From NCBI GenBank assembly GCA_003511885.1, contig DOIX01000113.1, positions 5,233 to 13,325 on the forward strand: a DNA stretch of 8,093 bases. Reading direction: 5' to 3'. The stretch is from Cyanobacteria bacterium UBA11153 (GTDB taxonomy: Bacteria; Cyanobacteriota; Cyanobacteriia; Cyanobacteriales; Coleofasciculaceae). The notes under the pieces are model-generated. The model saw nothing but the letters and a program-made list of their open reading frames with translations, was not told the origin of the DNA and made no database searches. The position numbers and the translations under genes are program-made. Every line of letters begins with the position of its first letter. Within the stretch, counting starts at the first letter, position 1. Positions 1 to 5,044 of this stretch are shown in pieces.

Positions 1-9
1 GATTGCTAT

Positions 10-23
10 ATCAACTATCAACT
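10..23. repeat. Two tandem heptamers (ATCAACT)2
   Basis: Two perfect tandem copies of ATCAACT lie just downstream of the DUF1517 stop codon. The unit resembles the reverse complement of the AGTTGAC heptamer near the right end of the window, which suggests the same class of cyanobacterial short tandem heptanucleotide repeat. Two copies alone is weak evidence. Confidence 0.4.
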
Positions 24-31
24 GCTATACC

Positions 32-976
32 TTACACCAATTTTAGGTCAGGATAGGCGGCTAAAATATCATCAGTTGTCAGAGTATCTCCTTCGGCTTG
101 TGGTGTCCAGAGTACTTCGATAGCCAATAACTTATCGCTAGAAATTCCGCCAATTTCCCGCAAGGCTTTGCCCAAATCATCGGAAGAGTTGATGGTAGGT
201 AATGACAGCTTCCCTTCAGCGCCAGCTAAAATTGTGATGATAATATATTCGCTGGGCATTCCAGTTTCCACTAACTCGCCGCCTCGATCAGATTTAGCAG
301 TACCTTGACGAATTTGACCGCTAAAATTAGATAAAGTCTCTTCGCTAAATTTGCTTCTTTCTGCCAGAGATAACTGATTGAATTTGGCTTCAGCCGCATC
401 TAATCCTGTTTGCTGGCTGCTAGCTGCACCATATACCCAATATTCTGGGTGGCGCAGTAATGCCAAAGTAACTTCTTGGAGAACTTGGGAGCGACCAGAA
501 GCTAAACTAGTATTAGCTGTTCTTGCTAAAGCGTCTAATTCTTTTTGTAAATACCGCGCTTCTGCTAATAGTCCAACTTGGACTCTTGCTACAGAAACTT
601 TGGTATTAATTGCACCAGTAACGCTATTATCGCTCCCCTCACCGATACGGCGGAACGATTGGAAGAGAAAATTTGCGATCGCGATAAAAATCAGGATACT
701 GAAGATACTGCCAAATCCGCCGAAGCCGAAAAATGGCAAGAGGAAGGGAAAACCAAATCCACTACCAAAGCCATAGCCACCTCCCACTGGCGTGCGATAG
801 CCGCTGCTGGGGGCTGAGTAGGTGCGACTGGGCATCCGGAAAGAGCCTCCACCAATTCTCCCTCCACTACGAGCTAAAGCGTCGCTGGCGTTACTTAGCA
901 CTAGGGTAAAAATTAGCCCAAGGATAACTAGGGATTTCAAAAGTGGTTTGATTCCTAACCAATTTTTTTTACGCAT
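32..976 (-). CDS. DUF1517 family membrane protein with signal peptide
   Basis: The protein has 314 residues from the ATG at 976. That start is preferred over the ATG at 994 because AGAGGA sits just upstream of it and the product then opens with a typical signal: MRKK, a hydrophobic core at about residues 12-28, and a likely cleavage after ALA (residue 35). A Gly/Ser/Phe-rich linker follows (36-88), then one strong membrane segment (88-106) and a soluble domain. The soluble domain holds VARVQVGLLAEAR (129-141), LRHPEYWVYG (174-183) and EYIIITILAGAEGKL (243-257), and ends with a DDILAAYPDL motif. This order matches DUF1517, a family of cyanobacteria and plastids. The Arabidopsis member FLAP1 affects photosynthetic acclimation to fluctuating light; a similar role here is inference. 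The product probably sits in the plasma or thylakoid membrane. The gene reads in the same direction as thiS but 353 bp away, so it is probably transcribed separately. Confidence 0.85.
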   Translation of the reverse strand: MRKKNWLGIKPLLKSLVILGLIFTLVLSNASDALARSGGRIGGGSFRMPSRTYSAPSSGYRTPVGGGYGFGSGFGFPFLLPFFGFGGFGSIFSILIFIAIANFLFQSFRRIGEGSDNSVTGAINTKVSVARVQVGLLAEARYLQKELDALARTANTSLASGRSQVLQEVTLALLRHPEYWVYGAASSQQTGLDAAEAKFNQLSLAERSKFSEETLSNFSGQIRQGTAKSDRGGELVETGMPSEYIIITILAGAEGKLSLPTINSSDDLGKALREIGGISSDKLLAIEVLWTPQAEGDTLTTDDILAAYPDLKLV

Positions 977-1051
977 TTGTCCTCTATCAAACATCTTTCT
1001 ACTTTTTTTCTGACAATCCTTATTCTATCTCAAGTTCCTTCTTTTGGCATC

Positions 1052-1067
1052 ATATCCTTATATCCTT
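1052..1067. repeat. Two tandem octamers (ATATCCTT)2
   Basis: Two perfect tandem copies of ATATCCTT lie about 75 bp upstream of the DUF1517 start codon, in its presumed promoter or leader. Read on the minus strand they give AAGGATAT twice. The period is 8, unlike the 7-bp repeats elsewhere in the window. Confidence 0.4.
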
Positions 1068-1305
1068 AACATAGCTAAGTTAAATAATCTGTGGAAAATC
1101 TTCGTTCTTTTTGCTTCAGGTAATTCCATCGCGCTAACCCGACTCGATCTTTTGTTTTTATTCCTCGTAATTTCTTATTTCTATCAATAAGATGGAAAAT
1201 TTACCCCAAATTATCACTTTGTCAGGACGTTTGAGGACAATCCCCATTTATTTAACAACATTTTTCCAGAATCTCCCCTCTGGTTATCCGAAATACCATT
1301 CCCAT

Positions 1306-1320
1306 TTGATAACTTATCAA
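1306..1320. repeat. 15-bp perfect palindrome after thiS
   Basis: TTGATAA and TTATCAA flank a single central C. The site begins 9 bp past the thiS stop codon. A one-base loop is too tight for a good RNA hairpin and no T-run follows on the minus strand, so it is not a normal terminator. It could be a protein-binding dyad or chance. Confidence 0.35.
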
Positions 1321-1329
1321 TTACACAAC

Positions 1330-1551
1330 TTATCCTCCGCCGACAATAGTCACAATTTCCAGTCGGTCCCCTTCTTTTATTTGAGTATCTGACCAAAACT
1401 GCCGATGCAAAATTTCTCCATTATATTCCACAGCCACTAAACGAGGATTTAGCCCCATTTGTTCTATTAATTTAGGGAGATAAGTTTGAGGATAGCAAGT
1501 GTATGATTCGCCATTAACTTGGATGGCAATTAAATTAGTATTATCAAACAT
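1330..1551 (-). CDS. thiS: Sulfur carrier protein ThiS
   Basis: This is a 73-residue ubiquitin-fold protein that, after adenylation by ThiF-type enzymes and thiocarboxylation, carries sulfur to ThiG for the thiazole ring of thiamine. The family signs are IQVNGE at 10-15, a middle block LNPRLVAVEYNGEILHR (34-50), and the C-terminal GDRLEIVTIVGGG, which ends in the Gly-Gly needed for thiocarboxylate formation. The start is an ATG at 1551. Its sequence ATGTTTGA contains the thiE stop codon, so the two genes overlap by 8 bp, and with no clear Shine-Dalgarno of its own thiS is probably translated by coupling to thiE. There are about nine residues before the first core strand, slightly more than in short ThiS proteins. 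The cognate thiG and thiF are not in this window. Confidence 0.95.
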   Translation of the reverse strand: MFDNTNLIAIQVNGESYTCYPQTYLPKLIEQMGLNPRLVAVEYNGEILHRQFWSDTQIKEGDRLEIVTIVGGG

Positions 1552-2632
1552 GAGATTGAGAAATGCGAGATTCTAGGCGACGGAGAGTTTGCTCTTTAGT
1601 TAATTGAGAGAGAAAATACTGAGTAATCAGAGTTGGTTGTTCCGCGTGAATAATTGCTCGGACGACAGCCACTCTTTCCGCACCAGCATCCAGGACATCA
1701 TTGAGGTTATGAGGATCGATTCCGCCAATAGCAAACCAGGGAATTGTAGCATTTTTCGCTGCATATTTCACATAATCCAAACCAGCGGCAGCCTTACCAG
1801 CTTTAGTGGGAGTCTCGTAGACTGGGCCGACACCAATATAATCAGCTCCTTCTGCGATCGCGCGCTGCATTTCTTCGGGATTTGTGGTAGAACGACCAAT
1901 GATACGATGGGGACCCAATAACTTTCGGGCCAGTGCAATTGGGATATCTTGCTGTCCCAAATGCACGCCATCCGCATCAACTGCCAAAGCCAAATCGACC
2001 CGATCGTTCATAATAAATAATGCCCCATAATGATGGCAGATTTGTCGAATTTTTTCCGCATTAGCTAATTTCACAATATCGTCAGCATTTTTTTCCCGAT
2101 ATTGTAACAATGTTAGCCCGCCTTGGAGTGCAGCTTCTACAGTTATAAATAATTGCTCTGAACTAGAAGTCACCAGATAAAGAAAAGATTTTTCCAAGAG
2201 ACGATGGCGCTCGTAAACTAACAAATTACTTTCTAGAGTATAAACGCGATAGCGCATCTGCTTAAATGCCGCACCCATCCCAGAGTTATATAATTTGCCA
2301 TATTCCTCCAATACCCGTAACGCCTCCTGAGTACGGCAAAAATTAGCTTGAAGAACATGTTTAATACCAGCTCTTTGTTCTTCCTGCGGATGAGTAATTT
2401 CCGTACCAACATCTCCAGGAGTATCCCGCGCCGCCCGAATTTCCTGAGAATGCCAACTAGCTAATTCCTGTCGCATTTCCTTACATTCACCAGCCATCTC
2501 AAGGCTACCCAAACCAAAGCGACACCATTCTTCAATAATCCGCAATCCTTCTCTAGCTCGATCTAAATTAGCATCTAAAATTCGCCAAATTCCTGGATCT
2601 TGCCATTTACGAATGCCATAGATATCGCTCAT
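1544..2632 (-). CDS. thiE: ThiD2-ThiE fusion: HMP-phosphate kinase / thiamine-phosphate synthase
   Basis: This 362-residue cytoplasmic enzyme joins HMP diphosphate to thiazole phosphate to give thiamine monophosphate. Residues about 145-350 form the ThiE TIM barrel, with LLQYREK (175-181), FIMNDR (206-211), DADGVHLGQQD (219-229), GRSTT (246-250), GVGPVYETPTKAG (267-279) and the phosphate-binding AIGGI (301-305). Canonical ThiE is about 210 residues. The extra first ~140 match the ThiD2 domain often fused to ThiE in bacteria, which phosphorylates HMP monophosphate but not free HMP. That domain contains two similar helices, 19-36 and 94-111, sharing the pattern A-N-x-x-R-x-x-E-x-L-R-x-x-E-E. 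The ATG at 2632 is the first in frame after a TAG, and GGAGGA lies 10 bases upstream. thiS follows with an 8-bp overlap. I see no TPP riboswitch upstream. Confidence 0.95.
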   Translation of the reverse strand: MSDIYGIRKWQDPGIWRILDANLDRAREGLRIIEEWCRFGLGSLEMAGECKEMRQELASWHSQEIRAARDTPGDVGTEITHPQEEQRAGIKHVLQANFCRTQEALRVLEEYGKLYNSGMGAAFKQMRYRVYTLESNLLVYERHRLLEKSFLYLVTSSSEQLFITVEAALQGGLTLLQYREKNADDIVKLANAEKIRQICHHYGALFIMNDRVDLALAVDADGVHLGQQDIPIALARKLLGPHRIIGRSTTNPEEMQRAIAEGADYIGVGPVYETPTKAGKAAAGLDYVKYAAKNATIPWFAIGGIDPHNLNDVLDAGAERVAVVRAIIHAEQPTLITQYFLSQLTKEQTLRRLESRISQSHV

Positions 2633-2709
2633 CGGGAACTATTCCTCCGTTGGCTACAAGCTTGAGTATTACTAATTTCATGAAGCAGAACAGCAATCGG
2701 ATCTATCAT
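2629..2709 (-). CDS. Possible 26-codon leader ORF overlapping the thiE start
   Basis: An ATG at 2709 opens a 26-residue frame beginning MIDPIAVLLH, and its TGA stop overlaps the thiE ATG in the sequence ATGA. The thiE ribosome site (GGAGGA) lies inside it. This geometry would allow translational coupling or a leader-peptide effect on thiE. Against it, no Shine-Dalgarno precedes the ATG, the peptide is unrecognised, and a frame this short can arise by chance. It is not rich in any one amino acid, so classic attenuation is not suggested. Confidence 0.2.
   Translation of the reverse strand: MIDPIAVLLHEISNTQACSQRRNSSR
2643..2648 (-). promoter_or_regulatory. thiE ribosome-binding site
   Basis: On the minus strand this reads GGAGGA, 10 bases from the thiE ATG. 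It fixes the thiE start because the only in-frame codons between it and the ATG are TTC and CCG, after a TAG stop. Confidence 0.65.
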
Positions 2710-2754
2710 GACTATGGGGTGATAAACGGTTTAGGGCAATAGCATTCCCCTTCC

Positions 2755-2794
2755 ATGGTGCAAGATGTCAATTGTAATTGAGATCTTGCACCAT
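2755..2794. repeat. Strong hairpin with 12-bp perfect arms
   Basis: ATGGTGCAAGAT (2755-2766) and ATCTTGCACCAT (2783-2794) are perfect inverted copies around a 16-base loop. The loop contains a further CAATT/AATTG pair (2769-2773, 2776-2780), so the stem could extend past a small internal loop. On the plus strand only four T residues follow the right arm, and no plus-strand gene ends here, so a terminator role is doubtful. It lies 122 bp upstream of the thiE start codon and could be an RNA element of the thiE leader or a stand-alone structured RNA. Confidence 0.7.
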
Positions 2795-2806
2795 TTTCAA
2801 TCACTC

Positions 2807-2874
2807 CAAGGTAGGGAGTCCCCACCAACCCAACCATCAGCCTTTCAAGTTAACCCTCAAGAGAGCCTACCTTG
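2807..2874. repeat. Inverted repeat with 9-bp arms, 50-base loop
   Basis: CAAGGTAGG (2807-2815) and CCTACCTTG (2866-2874) are perfect inverted copies. The loop holds a small GGGAGTCCC dyad next to the left arm. It is part of the structured block between thiE and ribD; its function is unknown. Confidence 0.5.
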
Positions 2875-2880
2875 TCAGTA

Positions 2881-2922
2881 AATACCTGACTTTCCGTCTC
2901 AAAACCCAGTTTCTCAGGTATT
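2881..2922. repeat. Inverted repeat with 9-bp arms, 24-base loop
   Basis: AATACCTGA (2881-2889) and TCAGGTATT (2914-2922) are perfect inverted copies. ACCTGA and, on the minus strand, CTGAGA resemble fragments of the TPP riboswitch, but the order and spacing are wrong and other conserved blocks are missing. Confidence 0.5.
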
Positions 2923-3040
2923 GTTAAGAATGATGCCAGATGTCAATTGTCACCGATTCAATTCCTCTCATAACCAATCAGGATTTAGTTTTAATGCTTC
3001 AGATTCGGTAATTTGGAGCATCTTTCGTCATACATTAACG

Positions 3041-3049
3041 TGTTACAAT
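3041..3049 (+). promoter_or_regulatory. Candidate extended -10 promoter for ribD
   Basis: TGTTACAAT matches the extended -10 pattern TGnTATAAT with one mismatch. It would start transcription near 3056, giving an untranslated leader of about 70 bases before the ribD ATG. No good -35 box lies 16-18 bases upstream, which is tolerable for an extended -10 promoter. Confidence 0.35.
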
Positions 3050-3128
3050 TTCTCCTTTAGAATGAAGGGGATAAAGAGGTTAAGTTCTTAGTTTGTGCCA
3101 AAAAACTCACCAGACAAACACAACAATA

Positions 3129-4271
3129 ATGCAAAACTCTGCCGTTGATACCCAGTCTAATTTTCCATCATCCTCACCAGGATCTCCTCTGGTGTCCCCT
3201 TGCGATCGCGCTATGATGAAAAGGTGTATCGAACTTGCCCGTCGCGCCCTGGGAAGAACTACCCCCAATCCCCTGGTTGGTGCAGTAATTGTTCGAGATG
3301 GAGAGATTGTCGGGGAAGGGTTTCATCCTGGTGCAGGAAAACCTCATGCAGAAGTCTTTGCCCTACGCCAAGCAGGTGACAAGGCTAGAGGAGCAACTAT
3401 TTATGTCAGTCTTGAACCCTGTAATCATTATGGAAGGACACCCCCTTGTTCGGAAGCATTAATCGCGGCTAAAGTGGGTAAAGTGGTAGTGGGTATGGTA
3501 GATCCCAATCCCTTGGTATCGGGATCTGGCATCGAGAGATTAAGAAAGGCAGGAATTGAAGTAGTTGTAGGTGTCGAAGAAGAAGCTTGCCGCCAGCTCA
3601 ATGAAGCTTTTATTCAGCGGATACTTTACCAACGCCCTTTGGGAATTTTGAAGTATGCCATGACTCTTGATGGCAAAATTGCCACAATTAGCGGTCATAG
3701 TACTTGGGTAACAGGTAAGGAATCGCGAGCTTACGTTCATCAGCTTAGAGCAGCCTGTGATGCCGTAATTGTTGGTGGTAATACCCTCCGTCTGGATAAC
3801 CCTCACCTCACGAGCCATCATCCAGATGCCCACAATCCTCTCCGGGTAGTGATGACTAGGACTCTCAACTTACCACTCAACGCCCATCTCTGGCAAACAT
3901 CTGATGCCCCTACTTTAGTATTGACGGAAAATGAAGCTCATCCGGATTTACAGGAACAGTTGTTGAACAAAGGAGTGGAGGTGGTACAACTCAAACCCCT
4001 CACACCTGCTCGAGCAATGGCATATTTGTACGAGAGACAGTTGTCCATGGTTTTGTGGGAATGTGGTGGCACATTATCAGCCAGAGCAATTGCTGATGGT
4101 GCAATCCAAAAAGTCCTCGCATTTATTGCCCCCAAAATTGTCGGCGGGGAATCGGCACCTTCACCTGTAGGTGATTTGGGCTTGGCAACTATGACAGATG
4201 CCCTAACCCTAGAAAGGGTAACTTGGCATCAGTTAGGCTCAGATTATGTTGTGGAAGGCTATTTGCCATAG
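3129..4271 (+). CDS. ribD: RibD: bifunctional riboflavin deaminase/reductase
   Basis: This 380-residue cytoplasmic enzyme carries out the deamination and then the NADPH-dependent reduction that follow GTP cyclohydrolase II in riboflavin synthesis. The N-terminal zinc deaminase domain (about 28-150) shows TPNPLVGAVIV (45-55), the HAE motif (73-75) and PCNHYGRTPPC (97-107), giving the His and two Cys zinc ligands and the catalytic Glu. The reductase domain (about 170-380) shows KYAMTLDGKIA (175-185), STWVTG (191-196), VGGNTLRLDNPHLT (215-228) and ECGGTLSARAI (311-321). The ATG at 3129 is chosen over an upstream in-frame TTG at 3093. Neither has a Shine-Dalgarno, and a tandem ATG at 3213/3216 lies nearer the domain edge, so residues 1-25, rich in Ser and Pro, may be dispensable or untranslated. 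It is transcribed away from thiE, and no other riboflavin gene is adjacent. Confidence 0.95.
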   Translation: MQNSAVDTQSNFPSSSPGSPLVSPCDRAMMKRCIELARRALGRTTPNPLVGAVIVRDGEIVGEGFHPGAGKPHAEVFALRQAGDKARGATIYVSLEPCNHYGRTPPCSEALIAAKVGKVVVGMVDPNPLVSGSGIERLRKAGIEVVVGVEEEACRQLNEAFIQRILYQRPLGILKYAMTLDGKIATISGHSTWVTGKESRAYVHQLRAACDAVIVGGNTLRLDNPHLTSHHPDAHNPLRVVMTRTLNLPLNAHLWQTSDAPTLVLTENEAHPDLQEQLLNKGVEVVQLKPLTPARAMAYLYERQLSMVLWECGGTLSARAIADGAIQKVLAFIAPKIVGGESAPSPVGDLGLATMTDALTLERVTWHQLGSDYVVEGYLP

Positions 4272-4283
4272 TCAAAAGTCAAT

Positions 4284-4311
4284 CGCTAATTGTTAAGCGT
4301 TAATTGTCAAA
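4284..4311. repeat. Imperfect 14-bp tandem repeat after ribD
   Basis: CGCTAATTGTTAAG and CGTTAATTGTCAAA match at 11 of 14 positions. The period is twice seven, consistent with degenerate heptamer repeats. It lies just past the ribD stop codon. Confidence 0.45.
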
Positions 4312-4336
4312 AAATTACTAATGACTTATTCCCTAA

Positions 4337-4378
4337 ACAAACAACCAATAACCAAAAACAAACAACCAATAACCAAAA
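4337..4378. repeat. Perfect 21-bp tandem repeat, two copies
   Basis: Two identical 21-bp units (4337-4357, 4358-4378) end directly before the ATG at 4380. Each divides into three related A/C-rich heptamers (ACAAACA, ACCAATA, ACCAAAA), typical of cyanobacterial STRR. The frame of the downstream gene stays open through the repeats, so a longer product starting at a TTG (4290) is formally possible, but it would begin with a repeat-encoded Q-T-T-N-N-Q-K tract. Confidence 0.7.
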
Positions 4379-4379
4379 A

Positions 4380-5003
4380 ATGCTTGAAGTGACAATTTTC
4401 AGTCTGCTAGTCGGGAATTTTGGTTGGCAGGCAGTAGTTGTAAGTGCATGGCTGCGCTGGCGGCAGATAGTTAGAAGTAGGTTAGATTGTGAGGAGGAAG
4501 AAACATTGACCTGTTTTGAATCAAAAGAAGAATCAACATTAGCAAAATCCCCACCATGGAATGGTAATATTAACGGAGCCAGTTATCCAGATTCACCATC
4601 AAGAGATCCACATCTTGTGGGTTGGGAATTTAAAATTGTTAGAGCCAATCGAGATTTATTTCACAACCCGGCTATTTTTAAAAAGTTGTGTGAAGAAGAA
4701 GCTCAGGCAGGCTGGATTCTTTTGGAAAAACTGGATGATAGACGAGTAAGATTCAAGCGACTAATTGCTTTCCGGGATGTTATTGATACCCAAAGGATCC
4801 AGATCGATCCTTATCGTACTTATTATGGTTCCTCATGGAGACCTTTTAACTGGCTCGGTGCGATCGCGCTATTTGTAGCGATCGCGGTTCCTTCTTATTT
4901 TAGCTACTCTTTGGCCTCCAAAATGATCGCCCGCTCTCAGGAAAGTTCCCCTGCCAATCCATATCAGGATATCCCCAACCAAAATTTTCCGCCAGCCAAT
5001 TAA
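4380..5003 (+). CDS. Conserved cyanobacterial hypothetical membrane protein
   Basis: I do not recognise a function for this 207-residue protein. A hydrophobic N-terminal segment (about 3-24) is followed by basic residues (WLRWRQIVRSR), then an acidic, low-complexity linker (37-76). A compact domain at about 79-145 contains GWEFKIVRANRDLF, then EEEAQAGWILLEKLDDRRVRFKR (105-127). The W-E-x-K-I-V start and the A-x-x-GW-x-L-L middle recall the DUF4177 layout, but that is a loose resemblance. A second hydrophobic helix (158-179) precedes a Pro/Asn-rich tail. Two membrane spans with the domain between them are likely; I cannot set the orientation. The ATG at 4380 is the first ATG in frame and lies 108 bp after ribD. 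There is no Shine-Dalgarno, because tandem repeats fill the space upstream. Co-transcription with ribD is possible, but nothing links the functions. A stem-loop follows the stop codon directly. Confidence 0.75.
   Translation: MLEVTIFSLLVGNFGWQAVVVSAWLRWRQIVRSRLDCEEEETLTCFESKEESTLAKSPPWNGNINGASYPDSPSRDPHLVGWEFKIVRANRDLFHNPAIFKKLCEEEAQAGWILLEKLDDRRVRFKRLIAFRDVIDTQRIQIDPYRTYYGSSWRPFNWLGAIALFVAIAVPSYFSYSLASKMIARSQESSPANPYQDIPNQNFPPAN
4860..4885. repeat. Pair of HIP1 palindromes inside a membrane helix
   Basis: Two perfect GCGATCGC sites (4860-4867 and 4878-4885) lie 18 bp apart in the same reading frame. Each encodes Ala-Ile-Ala, giving AIALFVAIAV in the second membrane segment of the hypothetical protein. 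HIP1 is the over-represented cyanobacterial octamer; other copies here are at 675, 1854, 3202, 6463 and 7264. Confidence 0.9.
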
Positions 5004-5044
5004 GGGGGATGGGGAACCGGATCTCCCCAACCCACCCATCCCCC
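5004..5044 (+). terminator. Stem-loop after the hypothetical gene
   Basis: GGGGGATGGG (5004-5013) and CCCATCCCCC (5035-5044) form a perfect 10-bp GC-rich stem with a 21-base loop, beginning at the first base after the TAA. No T-run follows, so it is either a weak or factor-assisted terminator or a 3'-end-protecting hairpin. Confidence 0.5.

Larger units (their letters stand above)
977..1329. other. Spacer between thiS and the DUF1517 gene
   Basis: This 353-bp AT-rich stretch has no supportable gene. Short open frames on both strands have no recognisable sequence or good ribosome site. It must hold the 3' end of the thiE-thiS transcript and the promoter of the DUF1517 gene, but I could not pick a convincing -35/-10 pair. 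Small structures are present: two tandem ATATCCTT units (1052-1067), a CTTATT/AATAAG inverted repeat (1174-1191), CCAGA/TCTGG around 1266-1283, and a palindrome at 1306-1320. None has the stem plus T-run of an intrinsic terminator for thiS. Confidence 0.6.
2763..2950. repeat. 13-bp direct repeat AGATGTCAATTGT
   Basis: Perfect copies lie at 2763-2775 and 2938-2950, 175 bp apart. They bracket most of the inverted-repeat segment. They could be a duplicated regulator site, a trace of a small inserted element, or degenerate STRR-type sequence, since TGTCAAT-like strings recur in cyanobacterial spacers. Confidence 0.5.
2633..3128. other. Divergent spacer between thiE and ribD
   Basis: This 496-bp region separates two divergently transcribed vitamin genes and must contain both promoters. 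It holds no long open frame. Going rightwards it contains the thiE ribosome site (2643-2648), the possible leader ORF, a 12-bp-arm hairpin (2755-2794), two further 9-bp inverted repeats (2807-2874 and 2881-2922), a 13-bp direct repeat (2763-2775 and 2938-2950), and an extended -10 element facing ribD (3041-3049). I looked for TPP and FMN riboswitch cores on both strands. CTGAGA and ACCTGA strings occur but not in riboswitch order, and the second TPP conserved block is absent. Confidence 0.6.

Noticed and set aside
378..817. Plus-strand ORFs of 132 and 79 codons
   Set aside because: They are antisense to the well-supported DUF1517 gene. The Pro/Lys-rich translation comes from its Gly/Phe-rich coding strand.
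1266..1283. CCAGA/TCTGG hairpin as a thiS terminator
   Set aside because: It has only five base pairs, and on the minus strand it is followed by A rather than T residues.
1192..1392. 66-codon plus-strand ORF in the thiS spacer
   Set aside because: It runs into thiS antisense, lacks a ribosome site and has no recognisable sequence.
2633..2960. TPP riboswitch upstream of thiE (CTGAGA and ACCTGA strings on the minus strand)
   Set aside because: The strings are in the wrong order and spacing, and the second conserved block (GGxTAATxCCAGCG followed by GGGA) is absent. An Rfam RF00059 covariance search would settle it.
3050..3128. FMN riboswitch in front of ribD
   Set aside because: The leader is only about 70 bases and lacks the conserved FMN-element blocks such as AGGATCTTCGGGGC.
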